A stretch of DNA of 46,609 nucleotides, from contig JAQCBR010000017.1 of the NCBI GenBank assembly GCA_027621295.1, forward strand, positions 1 through 46,609. The letters are read 5' to 3'. The notes beneath the pieces are model-generated. The model saw only the letters and a program-made list of their open reading frames with translations. It was not told where the DNA came from and did not search any database. Shown piece after piece: positions 1-6,641 of the stretch. Position 1 is the stretch's first letter. Each line of letters opens with the position of its first letter. A program made the position numbers and the translations under genes. Origin of the DNA: Planctomycetota bacterium. GTDB taxonomy: Bacteria > Planctomycetota > UBA1135 > UBA2386.

Positions 1-156
1 CGTCGCGGTCGTCCTCGCAAGGTCGCGGCGGCCCCGGCCGCCGACCTCGGCGGCCTCGAAGGCATCATCGCGCAGGTGAAGGCCTCCGCCGCCGAGCGTG
101 AGACCTACCGCGCCGCCCTCGAGAAGATCCGCGCGATCCTCGACAGCGTGCTCTGA
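1..156 (+). CDS. C-terminal end of an AT-hook-like protein (partial)
   Basis: Reading frame 1 is open from the first base and stops with TGA at 154-156, giving the last 51 residues of a protein whose start lies upstream of the window. The fragment opens with RRGRPRK, whose GRP core flanked by basic residues is the signature of an AT-hook, a minor-groove DNA-binding peptide. An Ala/Pro-rich linker follows, then an amphipathic segment ending in IRAILDSVL that looks helical. The composition suggests a small nucleoid-associated or regulatory protein, but the family cannot be named from this fragment. It is convergent with the aminotransferase gene. Confidence 0.6.
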   Translation, partial: RRGRPRKVAAAPAADLGGLEGIIAQVKASAAERETYRAALEKIRAILDSVL

Positions 157-215
157 TCGAGGTCCGCACCGGTGGGCGCACTCCCTCGGATGGCGTGCGC
201 CCGCCGCATCGCCCA

Positions 216-231
216 CCCCGCTCGCGCGGGG
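216..231. terminator. hairpin between convergent genes
   Basis: CCCCGC at 216-221 pairs with GCGGGG at 226-231 across a 4-nt loop, in the 101-nt gap between two convergent genes. No T-tract follows, so this is a possible bidirectional stop structure rather than a proven intrinsic terminator. Confidence 0.35.
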
Positions 232-257
232 TCCGACCGTCTCGACCGGGCGCTCGT

Positions 258-1154
258 TCAGACGAGCCCGAGCTCGGAGAAGTCCTGACGGTCCAACTGC
301 GCTCGTCGGGCGCAGACCAGGTCGAAGGCGCGTATCAGACGCTGCGTGACAGGACCTGGATGCTCCGAGCCGATCGCGACGTCGTCGACGTGGGTGACCG
401 GCGCGATCTCGCGCACGGTGCCCGTCAACAGCAGCTCGTCCGCGCCCAGGACCTCGCCGGCGGGAATCCGTTTCTCGACGACGAGGACTCCGGCTTCGGC
501 CGCCGCCTCCAGCAGCAGTGAGCGCGTCACGCCGGCCAGGAGACCCGAGCCGATCGGCGGCGTATGGAGCTCTCCACCGCGCACCGCGTGGACGTTCGCG
601 GTCGACGCCTCGGTGACCATTCCGTGGGCATCGACGAACAGGCAATCGTCCGCGCCCCGGCGGCGCGCCTCGGCGAGACCGAGGACGTTGGGCAGGTAGC
701 TTCCCGACTTGATGGCAGGATCGAAGCCGTTGGCCCGCTGCACGAGGGCGACCCGACAGGGTGCACGCCGTCGTCCGGCCGGCAGGTCCCGCACCATCAC
801 GATGACGCGCTGGGGACCCTCTGCGAACGCGAGGTCGATGCTCGGGGCGCTCCCCGTGCCCCGGGTGACGATGATCCGCACGTAGCGCTCGTCGCCGTGC
901 CCCGCGCCGCTCGCGTCGAGCGTGCGGAGGACCTCGGCGAGGAGCGTTCGCTCCGATGGTCCGAGCGTCATCGCGATCCCGTCCGCCGAATGCCGCAGGC
1001 GGTCGATGTGGGGACGCCACGCGAAGGGCAGGCCGTCTCGGGTGCGCAGCACCTCGTAGACCGAATCCGCGAACAGGAAACCGCGGTCGAGGATCGGAAC
1101 GACGGCGTCGGCCTCGGGGGTCAGGACGCCGTCCACGCTGCAGAACGCGGCCAT
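258..1154 (-). CDS. class IV aminotransferase (D-amino-acid / branched-chain type)
   Basis: A 298-residue fold-type IV PLP enzyme of the BCAT/D-alanine transaminase/ADC-lyase family. From the ATG at 1154, the N-terminal LDRGFLFADSVYEVLR stretch, the RYVRIIVTRGTG strand, the presumed PLP lysine in IKSGSYLPNV (about K149) and the cofactor-contacting glutamate in MVTEASTANV (about E182) are all present. The IKS..xxNV context resembles D-amino-acid transaminase more than BCAT, but substrate cannot be settled by eye. A TTG at 1163 would add three residues; ATG is preferred. The gene diverges from purF and shares a short upstream region with it. Confidence 0.85.
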   Translation of the reverse strand: MAAFCSVDGVLTPEADAVVPILDRGFLFADSVYEVLRTRDGLPFAWRPHIDRLRHSADGIAMTLGPSERTLLAEVLRTLDASGAGHGDERYVRIIVTRGTGSAPSIDLAFAEGPQRVIVMVRDLPAGRRRAPCRVALVQRANGFDPAIKSGSYLPNVLGLAEARRRGADDCLFVDAHGMVTEASTANVHAVRGGELHTPPIGSGLLAGVTRSLLLEAAAEAGVLVVEKRIPAGEVLGADELLLTGTVREIAPVTHVDDVAIGSEHPGPVTQRLIRAFDLVCARRAQLDRQDFSELGLV

Positions 1155-1221
1155 GGGAGCCAAGGCTACCCCCGTCTCGGGCGACCGGGTCGGGCACTCC
1201 TGGATGCTCCGGATCCCTCGC

Positions 1222-1236
1222 GTGACCGCCGGTCAC
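1222..1236. promoter_or_regulatory. perfect palindrome upstream of purF
   Basis: GTGACC-gcc-GGTCAC is a perfect 6-bp inverted repeat in the divergent region between the aminotransferase gene and purF, about 50 nt before the purF start. It has the size of a repressor or activator half-site pair. The binding protein is unknown. Confidence 0.35.
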
Positions 1237-1285
1237 CGCAGCGCTATCGTCCGCCTTCCTCCGACCCCCGGAGCTCCCCTCCAGC

Positions 1286-2749
1286 ATGTGCGGCTTCATC
1301 TCGATCCTGGGCCCTGACGGGTCCGACGTGATCCAGGACGTCCTGACCGGACTCCTCGCGATCCAGCACCGCGGCCAAGACGCAGCCGGCGTCGTCACCT
1401 ACGGGGACAAGTTCCAGGCCAAGAAGGGCCTCGGCCTCGTGCGGGACGTGTTCGAGCAGCGCCACCTCGAGCGACTGCGGGGCCACATCGGGGTCGGGCA
1501 CGTCCGCTACCCGACGGTCGGCGGCAACGACGACGTGGACGTCCAGCCGTTCTGGCTCGACTTCCCGGTGGGCATCGCGATGGCCCACAACGGCAACGTC
1601 ACCAACTTCCACGAGCTCAAGCGCGACTACTTCCCCGCGAAGACCCCGCAGAGCCGCCTCGCCAGCAACTGCGACCTGGAGGCCGTTCTCTACGTGTTCG
1701 CGAGCGTGCTGATCCAGAAGCGCGCCGACCGGCTCAAGGTCGACGACATCCGCGATGCGGTCGCCGAGGTCTTCCGCACGGTCAAGGGCGCCTACTCGGT
1801 GGTCGGCATGGTTGCGGACGCCGGCATGTATGCGTTCCGCGACCCCTACGGCATCAAGCCGATCATCGTCGGCAAGAAGGAGACCGCGGAAGGCACCTAC
1901 TACGCGTGCGCGAGCGAGAGCGTCGTCCTCGACGTGGCTGGCTACGAGGTGATCCGTGACCTGAAGGCCGGCGAGATGCTCTGGATCGACAAGGACCGGA
2001 CCATCCACATCGTCCAGGTCGGCGAGACGCCGCACCGTCCCTGCATCTTCGAATACATCTACTTCGCGCGGCCGGACTCGGTGATCGACGGCGCCTCGGT
2101 CTACGAGACCCGGCTCCGGCTGGGGGACGCGCTCGCCACGAAGTGGCGAGAGACCGGGCTCGAAGTCGACGCGATCATCCCCGTCCCCGAGTCGGCGCGG
2201 ACGGCGGCCCAGCAGATGGCCGAGAACCTCGGGATCCCCTACCGCGAAGGCTTCGTCAAGAACCGCTACGTCGGCCGGACGTTCATCATGCCGAACGACA
2301 AGGAGCGTCGTTCGAGCATCCGCCACAAGCTCAACCCGATCCGGGTCGAGTTCGAGGGCAAGAAGGTGCTGATCGTCGACGACTCGATCGTGCGCGGGAA
2401 CACGATGACGCAGATCGTGCGCATCGCGCGTCAGATGGGCGCCGAGAAGGTCTACATCGCGTCCTACTCGCCCGCGCTGCTCTTCCCGTGCCCATACGGG
2501 ATCGACATGGCGACCAAGCGCGAGTTCCTGGCCCGCGATCGGACGATCGATCAGATCTGCACCGAGCTCGGCTGCGACCATCTCGTCTACCAGGGCATCG
2601 ACGAGATGGTGGCCGCAGTGCGAGAGGTCACCGGCGACGACCGGAAGTTCTGCACCGCGTGCTTCACCGGCGACTACCCGACCGGCGACATCACGGAGAG
2701 CATGCTCGCCGACATCGAGGCCGACCGCCTCGCCGCCTCCAGCTCCTGA
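1286..2749 (+). CDS. purF: amidophosphoribosyltransferase (PurF)
   Basis: Catalyses the first committed step of purine synthesis, making 5-phosphoribosylamine from PRPP and glutamine. The 487-residue protein begins MCGF, so removal of Met exposes the N-terminal nucleophile Cys2 of the class II glutaminase domain (about 1-230); HRGQDAAGV and AHNGNVTN are glutaminase motifs. The C-terminal phosphoribosyltransferase domain carries the PRPP loop LIVDDSIVRGNT (about 362-373). Cysteines C253, C402, C456 and C459 match in order and spacing the four [4Fe-4S] ligands of the Bacillus-type enzyme, so an iron-sulfur cluster is expected. No propeptide precedes Cys2, unlike B. subtilis PurF. It is followed 14 nt later by a DUF4262 gene. 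Confidence 0.97.
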   Translation: MCGFISILGPDGSDVIQDVLTGLLAIQHRGQDAAGVVTYGDKFQAKKGLGLVRDVFEQRHLERLRGHIGVGHVRYPTVGGNDDVDVQPFWLDFPVGIAMAHNGNVTNFHELKRDYFPAKTPQSRLASNCDLEAVLYVFASVLIQKRADRLKVDDIRDAVAEVFRTVKGAYSVVGMVADAGMYAFRDPYGIKPIIVGKKETAEGTYYACASESVVLDVAGYEVIRDLKAGEMLWIDKDRTIHIVQVGETPHRPCIFEYIYFARPDSVIDGASVYETRLRLGDALATKWRETGLEVDAIIPVPESARTAAQQMAENLGIPYREGFVKNRYVGRTFIMPNDKERRSSIRHKLNPIRVEFEGKKVLIVDDSIVRGNTMTQIVRIARQMGAEKVYIASYSPALLFPCPYGIDMATKREFLARDRTIDQICTELGCDHLVYQGIDEMVAAVREVTGDDRKFCTACFTGDYPTGDITESMLADIEADRLAASSS

Positions 2750-2763
2750 TCGGGGTTCCATCG

Positions 2764-3225
2764 ATGGACGACGTGATCGACGCGATCAAGGCCGAGGTCC
2801 ACGCGCACGGCTTCCAGGTCGTGCTGTTCCCCAGCGAGGGGGACGCGCCCGCCTACGGGCACACGGTCGGGCTCCAGAAGGCCGCCGAGCACCCGGAGAT
2901 CGTCGTCGTCGGCCTCGACGAGGGCGAGGAGGGCGGACTCACGCACGACCTGCTCGAATCACTCGCACAGGAGATCGTCGAAGGCCGCCGTTTCGCGGCC
3001 GGGGACACCGACTCGGAGATCCTCGAGGGTCACACGGTCTCCTTCCGGGTCGTGACGGCACAGATGGCGAGCGGCCTGCTCGGCGTCGCGCGCGACGTGC
3101 TGGGCCACGAGGCGTGCGCGCTCCAGCTCGTCTGGCCCGACAAGCGCGGGCTGATGCCCTGGAGCCCTGCCTGCGATCCGTCGGTGCGGGCCCGCCAACC
3201 GCTCCTCGACGCAGACCCAGCCTGA
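2764..3225 (+). CDS. DUF4262 domain protein
   Basis: A 153-residue protein starting at an ATG 14 nt after purF. It resembles DUF4262 proteins: the segment AYGHTVGLQKAAEHPEIVVV matches the family's Y-T-GL..hPElivvGL pattern, followed by an acidic stretch and a conserved-looking ACALQLVWPDKRG near the C-terminus. No signal peptide or membrane segment is visible, so it should be cytosolic. The function of the family is not known. The tight spacing implies co-transcription with purF; whether this is functional or positional is unknown. Confidence 0.75.
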   Translation: MDDVIDAIKAEVHAHGFQVVLFPSEGDAPAYGHTVGLQKAAEHPEIVVVGLDEGEEGGLTHDLLESLAQEIVEGRRFAAGDTDSEILEGHTVSFRVVTAQMASGLLGVARDVLGHEACALQLVWPDKRGLMPWSPACDPSVRARQPLLDADPA

Positions 3226-3237
3226 ACTGGCTGCGGT

Positions 3238-3888
3238 CTAGTTCCGCACGCCGACCCAGCAGCCGTCGCCGAACGGCGCGATGACCGCGGTCAGCCCCGC
3301 CACACGGGGCACGAGGTCGTTGAACGCCCGGACGTGGGGCACGCCCGGGTCCTCGGGCTCCTCGTCGAACAGCTGTCCGAACGCGAACGCGTTGTCGCAG
3401 GCGATCAGGCCACCCGGTCGGACGATGCGGAGGCAGTGCTCGAGGTAGCCGGGGTAGTTGACCTTGTCGGCGTCGACGAAGGCTGCGTCCGCCGATCCAT
3501 CAGCGAAGCGGGGCAGCACGTCGAGCCCTGCGCCGCGGTGCACTTCGATCTTGCCAGCGACGTCGGAACGCGCGACCCAAGTCTCGGCGAAGTTCGCGTG
3601 GGCTGGATTCACTTCGATCGTCCGGACCCGGCCTTCCGGCGGCAGTCCGCGAGCCATCCAGATCGCCGAGTACCCGCCGAGCGTGCCGACCTCGATGACT
3701 TCCCGGGCGCCCGCAAGCCGCACCAGGATCTGCAGGAACGCACCTTGCTCGGGCGCGATGTGAATCTCCGGCAGACCAGCTTCGATCGCAGCGCTCCGAA
3801 GCTGCGCCAAGAAGTCGTCCTCGGGGGTCGTGCGCGCCCTCACGTAGGCGAAGTGTTCGGCGGAGACCGGGCTGCCCTGATCGGCCAT
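3238..3888 (-). CDS. class I SAM-dependent O-methyltransferase (CCoAOMT-like)
   Basis: A 216-residue methyltransferase of the caffeoyl-CoA/catechol O-methyltransferase-like family (Methyltransf_3). The SAM-binding motif I is VIEVGTLGGYSAIWMA (about 64-79), followed by an acidic residue in RTIEVNP. FVDADKVNYPGY, ACDNAF and RAFND supply the Asp/Asp/Asn set that binds the divalent metal in this family. The length is normal for the group. It is cytosolic, with no signal peptide. The substrate is not predictable; the family includes enzymes acting on catechols and small phenolics. The gene is convergent with the DUF4262 gene (12 nt apart) and divergent from pyrE. Confidence 0.88.
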   Translation of the reverse strand: MADQGSPVSAEHFAYVRARTTPEDDFLAQLRSAAIEAGLPEIHIAPEQGAFLQILVRLAGAREVIEVGTLGGYSAIWMARGLPPEGRVRTIEVNPAHANFAETWVARSDVAGKIEVHRGAGLDVLPRFADGSADAAFVDADKVNYPGYLEHCLRIVRPGGLIACDNAFAFGQLFDEEPEDPGVPHVRAFNDLVPRVAGLTAVIAPFGDGCWVGVRN

Positions 3889-3960
3889 CGGGGCAGCTTA
3901 GCTCTTGAAGGCGTCCGCAGGCCTTGCCACCTGACCGGGGCGCGCCGTATCCATGTCGGC

Positions 3961-4524
3961 GTGAACACGACCTTCGACCGCTCTTCCGCCCGTGAACGCC
4001 TGCTGCAGCTCGTCCGCGAGCGCGCGTTCCGCGACAACGTCGACGTGACGCTGGCCTCGGGCAAGAAATCGACCTTCTACATCCAGGGCAAGAAGATCAC
4101 GCTCGAGCCAGAGGGGCTCTACCTCCTCGCGCAGCTCCTGCTCGCCGCACTCGAGGAGTTCCCGGAAGTCACTGCGATCGGTGGCCTGACGATGGGTGCC
4201 GATCCGATCGCCGCTGCGATGTCGGTCCTCTCGTACGGGACGGAGCGTCCGCTGCCCTGCTTCCTGGTCCGCAAGGAGCCGAAGGGCCACGGCATCGGTT
4301 CGCAGATCGAGGGTGAGTTGGCTGCCGGTCAGAAGGTCGCGATCATCGAAGACACGATCACGACGGGCGGCTCGGCGCGGAAGGCGATCGACGCGGTCCG
4401 CGCGGTCGGAGCCGAACCGGTGGTGGTCCTGGCGCTCGCCGATCGGGAGGACGAGGACGGGGCCGGGTTCCGCGCGGAGTTCACGACCCGCAGCCTGTTC
4501 ACCACGACGGAGATCAGAGGTTGA
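3961..4524 (+). CDS. pyrE: orotate phosphoribosyltransferase (PyrE)
   Basis: Converts orotate and PRPP to OMP in pyrimidine synthesis. The GTG start at 3961 gives 187 residues, normal for PyrE. SGKKSTFYIQGKKITL near the N-terminus is the orotate-side region, FLVRKEPKGHG is the flexible catalytic loop with its conserved lysines, and VAIIEDTITTGGS (about 127-139) is the PRPP-binding loop. An ATG at 3954 is out of frame and stops at once, so it is not the start. The stop codon overlaps the TTG start of the next gene, indicating translational coupling. The dihydroorotase gene pyrC is about 14 kb away. Confidence 0.95.
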   Translation: MNTTFDRSSARERLLQLVRERAFRDNVDVTLASGKKSTFYIQGKKITLEPEGLYLLAQLLLAALEEFPEVTAIGGLTMGADPIAAAMSVLSYGTERPLPCFLVRKEPKGHGIGSQIEGELAAGQKVAIIEDTITTGGSARKAIDAVRAVGAEPVVVLALADREDEDGAGFRAEFTTRSLFTTTEIRG

Positions 4525-5006
4525 GCGGCGATCGCGTTCCGGCCTTCGCCCGTGCGCTCGGGACGATTCCGAGCGGGCTGTTCATCGTGACGGCGGGCAC
4601 GGGCGACGACGCGACGGGTGCGCTGCTGTCGTTCGTCCAGCAGATCGGCTTCGAGCCGCCATGCGTGACGATCGCGGTCAAGGCGGGTCGCCCGCTCGAG
4701 GATCTGATCCGGCGGACCGGGCGATTCTGCATCGCGGTCCTGGACGACGCGTCGATGACGCTGCTCGCCCACTTCGCCAAGGGGTTCGAGCCCGGGCAGT
4801 CGGCGTTCGAGGGAGTCGAGGTCGGCCACGACGACGCGGGCGTGCCCTACCCGACTGGCGCCCTCGCCTGGATGTCGCTCGAGGTCACCGGTGAGCTCGC
4901 CGGCGTCACCGACCACGTGGTGTTCTGCGGCAAGGTCGTCGACGGCGCGCGCCTCCGCGACGACAAGCCGATGGTCCACGTCCGCAAGACGGGCCTCAGC
5001 TACTGA
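4521..5006 (+). CDS. flavin reductase-like (FMN-binding split barrel) protein
   Basis: A 161-residue protein of the flavin-reductase-like superfamily, which binds FMN in a split beta-barrel and usually reduces flavin with NAD(P)H for a partner oxygenase or reductase. Family-like features are ALGTIPSGLFIVTA at the N-terminus, QIGFEPPCVTIAVK, RTGRFCIAVL and the late VVFCGKVVDGARLRDDKPMV. It starts at a TTG inside the pyrE stop (TTGA overlap) and its own stop overlaps the next ATG (TGATG). Three genes are therefore translationally coupled, and a downstream nitroreductase domain makes a flavin-dependent partnership plausible. Confidence 0.82.
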   Translation: MSGDRVPAFARALGTIPSGLFIVTAGTGDDATGALLSFVQQIGFEPPCVTIAVKAGRPLEDLIRRTGRFCIAVLDDASMTLLAHFAKGFEPGQSAFEGVEVGHDDAGVPYPTGALAWMSLEVTGELAGVTDHVVFCGKVVDGARLRDDKPMVHVRKTGLSY

Positions 5007-6409
5007 TGTCCTCGCGCACGACGGCCGCGCTGATCCTGGCTGCCGGCCGCGGCGAGCGGCTCGGTGCCGACAAGGCGCTCGTCGAACTCGGTGGCCGCAC
5101 AGCGGTCGAGAGGCTGGTGCGCAACTTCCGCGCGGCGGGCTGCGCGCCGATCGTCATCGTCCGGCAGAGAGGTGCCGCCGCGCTGCCGGCGGACCTCGCG
5201 GCGACCATCGTCGAGGTCGACTCCGAAGAGATGGTCGAGAGCCTGCGCTGTGGGCTCCGCGCGTGGACAGATGACCCGCCCCGGTCGCTCCTCGTCACGC
5301 CGATCGACCACGCGATGGTGGGAGCCAGCACGATCTTCCAGCTCGAGAACGAGCTCCGGACAGCAGGTGACTCGCAGGCCGTCGTCCTGCCCATCTGCCG
5401 CGGTCGCCCCGGCCACCCGGTCGGACTGACCTGGAACGTCGCGGTCGAGGCGCTCGACCCGGAAGTCACGAGCCTCCGCGAGATCATCCGACGCGACTCG
5501 GACCGCAATCGGCCGGTTTTCGTCGAGGACGGCTGGACGCGTCGTGATCTGGATCGACCCGAGGATCTCGACGCGGCGCGAGGTCACCTCGCAGGGCTGG
5601 TGCCCGCGACGGAACTGATGGCGCGGCACCGGAGCAGGCGGTCGTTCCTGCCGAAGCCGGTCGGCGACGCCCAGCTCTCATGGATCGTCGACTCGGCGCG
5701 TCACGCGTCGACCTCGAGCTTCGTCCAGGCGTACTCGGTGGTAGCCGTGCGCGACCCCGAGCGGAAGCGGCGCTTCGCAGAGCTCTGTGCGGATCAGGCG
5801 CACGTGCACGAAGCGCCGATCGTGCTCGCCATCTGCGCGGACCTGCACCGCTTGGCGGAGGCCTGCGCCCGCCACGGCGCCGTCCTCGAGTCGGACTCGC
5901 TCGAGAGCTTCGTCCAGGCAACGGTCGACGCCGCGATCCTCGGCCAGAACATCCAGCTCGCTGCAGAATCCGAGAGTCTCGGTTCCTGCATGATCGGCGC
6001 GGCGCGCAACCATCCGGTCGAGCTCGCCGAGCTGCTCGGACTTCCACCGCATGTCTACGTGGTGTTCGGCATGACGCTCGGCTGGCCGGCCGGCGACCCG
6101 CTCCCGCGGACGAGGATGCCGCTCGAAGCGGTCCTCCACCTCGAGACCTACGACGTCTCCCGAACCGAAGCCGTCCTGGATGCCGCCGACGCGTCGATGC
6201 GCGCCGACAGTCGCGCTGCCAACGCGCGCCTCGCTGCTGGCGAACGCCCCGTCAACGAGACGCGCGGTTGGACCGACCGCATGGCGTACCTGTTCCGCGC
6301 ACCGAACCCACCGAAGGGCCGCGAGCACCTTCTCGCTGCGCTCCGCGCGCGGGGCTTCGGGCTGCGCGATCCCGAACAGCGCGGAACGGACCGAGTCCCC
6401 GGCGCTTGA
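5006..6409 (+). CDS. fusion: MocA-like nucleotidyltransferase + NfsA-like nitroreductase
   Basis: A 467-residue two-domain protein. Residues about 7-200 form a MobA/MocA-like nucleotidyltransferase: the signature LAAGRGERLGADKALV is intact, TPIDHAMV supplies the metal-binding aspartate and GRPGHPVGL matches the MocA-type C-terminal motif, suggesting CTP:molybdopterin cytidylyltransferase-like chemistry. Residues about 208-467 form an FMN nitroreductase of the NfsA group: RHRSRRSFLPKPV, the SSFVQAYSV strand, AAESESLGSCMIGAARN and FGMTLGWPAG follow that family's order. One frame spans both with no stop. The start overlaps the flavin-reductase stop by 1 nt. No molybdoenzyme gene is visible in the window, so the substrate is open. 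Confidence 0.87.
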   Translation: MSSRTTAALILAAGRGERLGADKALVELGGRTAVERLVRNFRAAGCAPIVIVRQRGAAALPADLAATIVEVDSEEMVESLRCGLRAWTDDPPRSLLVTPIDHAMVGASTIFQLENELRTAGDSQAVVLPICRGRPGHPVGLTWNVAVEALDPEVTSLREIIRRDSDRNRPVFVEDGWTRRDLDRPEDLDAARGHLAGLVPATELMARHRSRRSFLPKPVGDAQLSWIVDSARHASTSSFVQAYSVVAVRDPERKRRFAELCADQAHVHEAPIVLAICADLHRLAEACARHGAVLESDSLESFVQATVDAAILGQNIQLAAESESLGSCMIGAARNHPVELAELLGLPPHVYVVFGMTLGWPAGDPLPRTRMPLEAVLHLETYDVSRTEAVLDAADASMRADSRAANARLAAGERPVNETRGWTDRMAYLFRAPNPPKGREHLLAALRARGFGLRDPEQRGTDRVPGA

Positions 6410-6431
6410 AGACGAGCTGTGGGTTTCGTGA

Positions 6432-6451
6432 GCGTCCGTTCAAGCGGATGC
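6432..6451 (+). terminator. possible hairpin after the pyrE operon
   Basis: GCGTCCG (6432-6438) pairs with CGGATGC (6445-6451), one G-T pair, 6-nt loop, 22 nt after the stop of the fusion gene. No T-tract follows. The rest of the 6410-6641 gap shows no gene. Confidence 0.35.
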
Positions 6452-6641
6452 GGTCGTGGCTTCGTGGATCAGCGGAACGACCTCTATCGACGGGTCCCTC
6501 GCACCCATTGACGACAGGTTCACACACTTCTCGGCGCGGGTTGATGGAGACGGAGAGAAGGACATGGCCCCAAGACGGGGCGGTCGGAGGAAGTCCAACG
6601 GTGGGCATCCCCGGCCTTGGTCCTGAATCGATTCTCCCTCC

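Noticed and set aside
1244-2761. A 505-codon open frame on the minus strand over purF
   Set aside because: It mirrors a certain gene; such antisense frames arise from GC-rich third positions, and the translation (Asp/Val/Arg-rich) matches no family.
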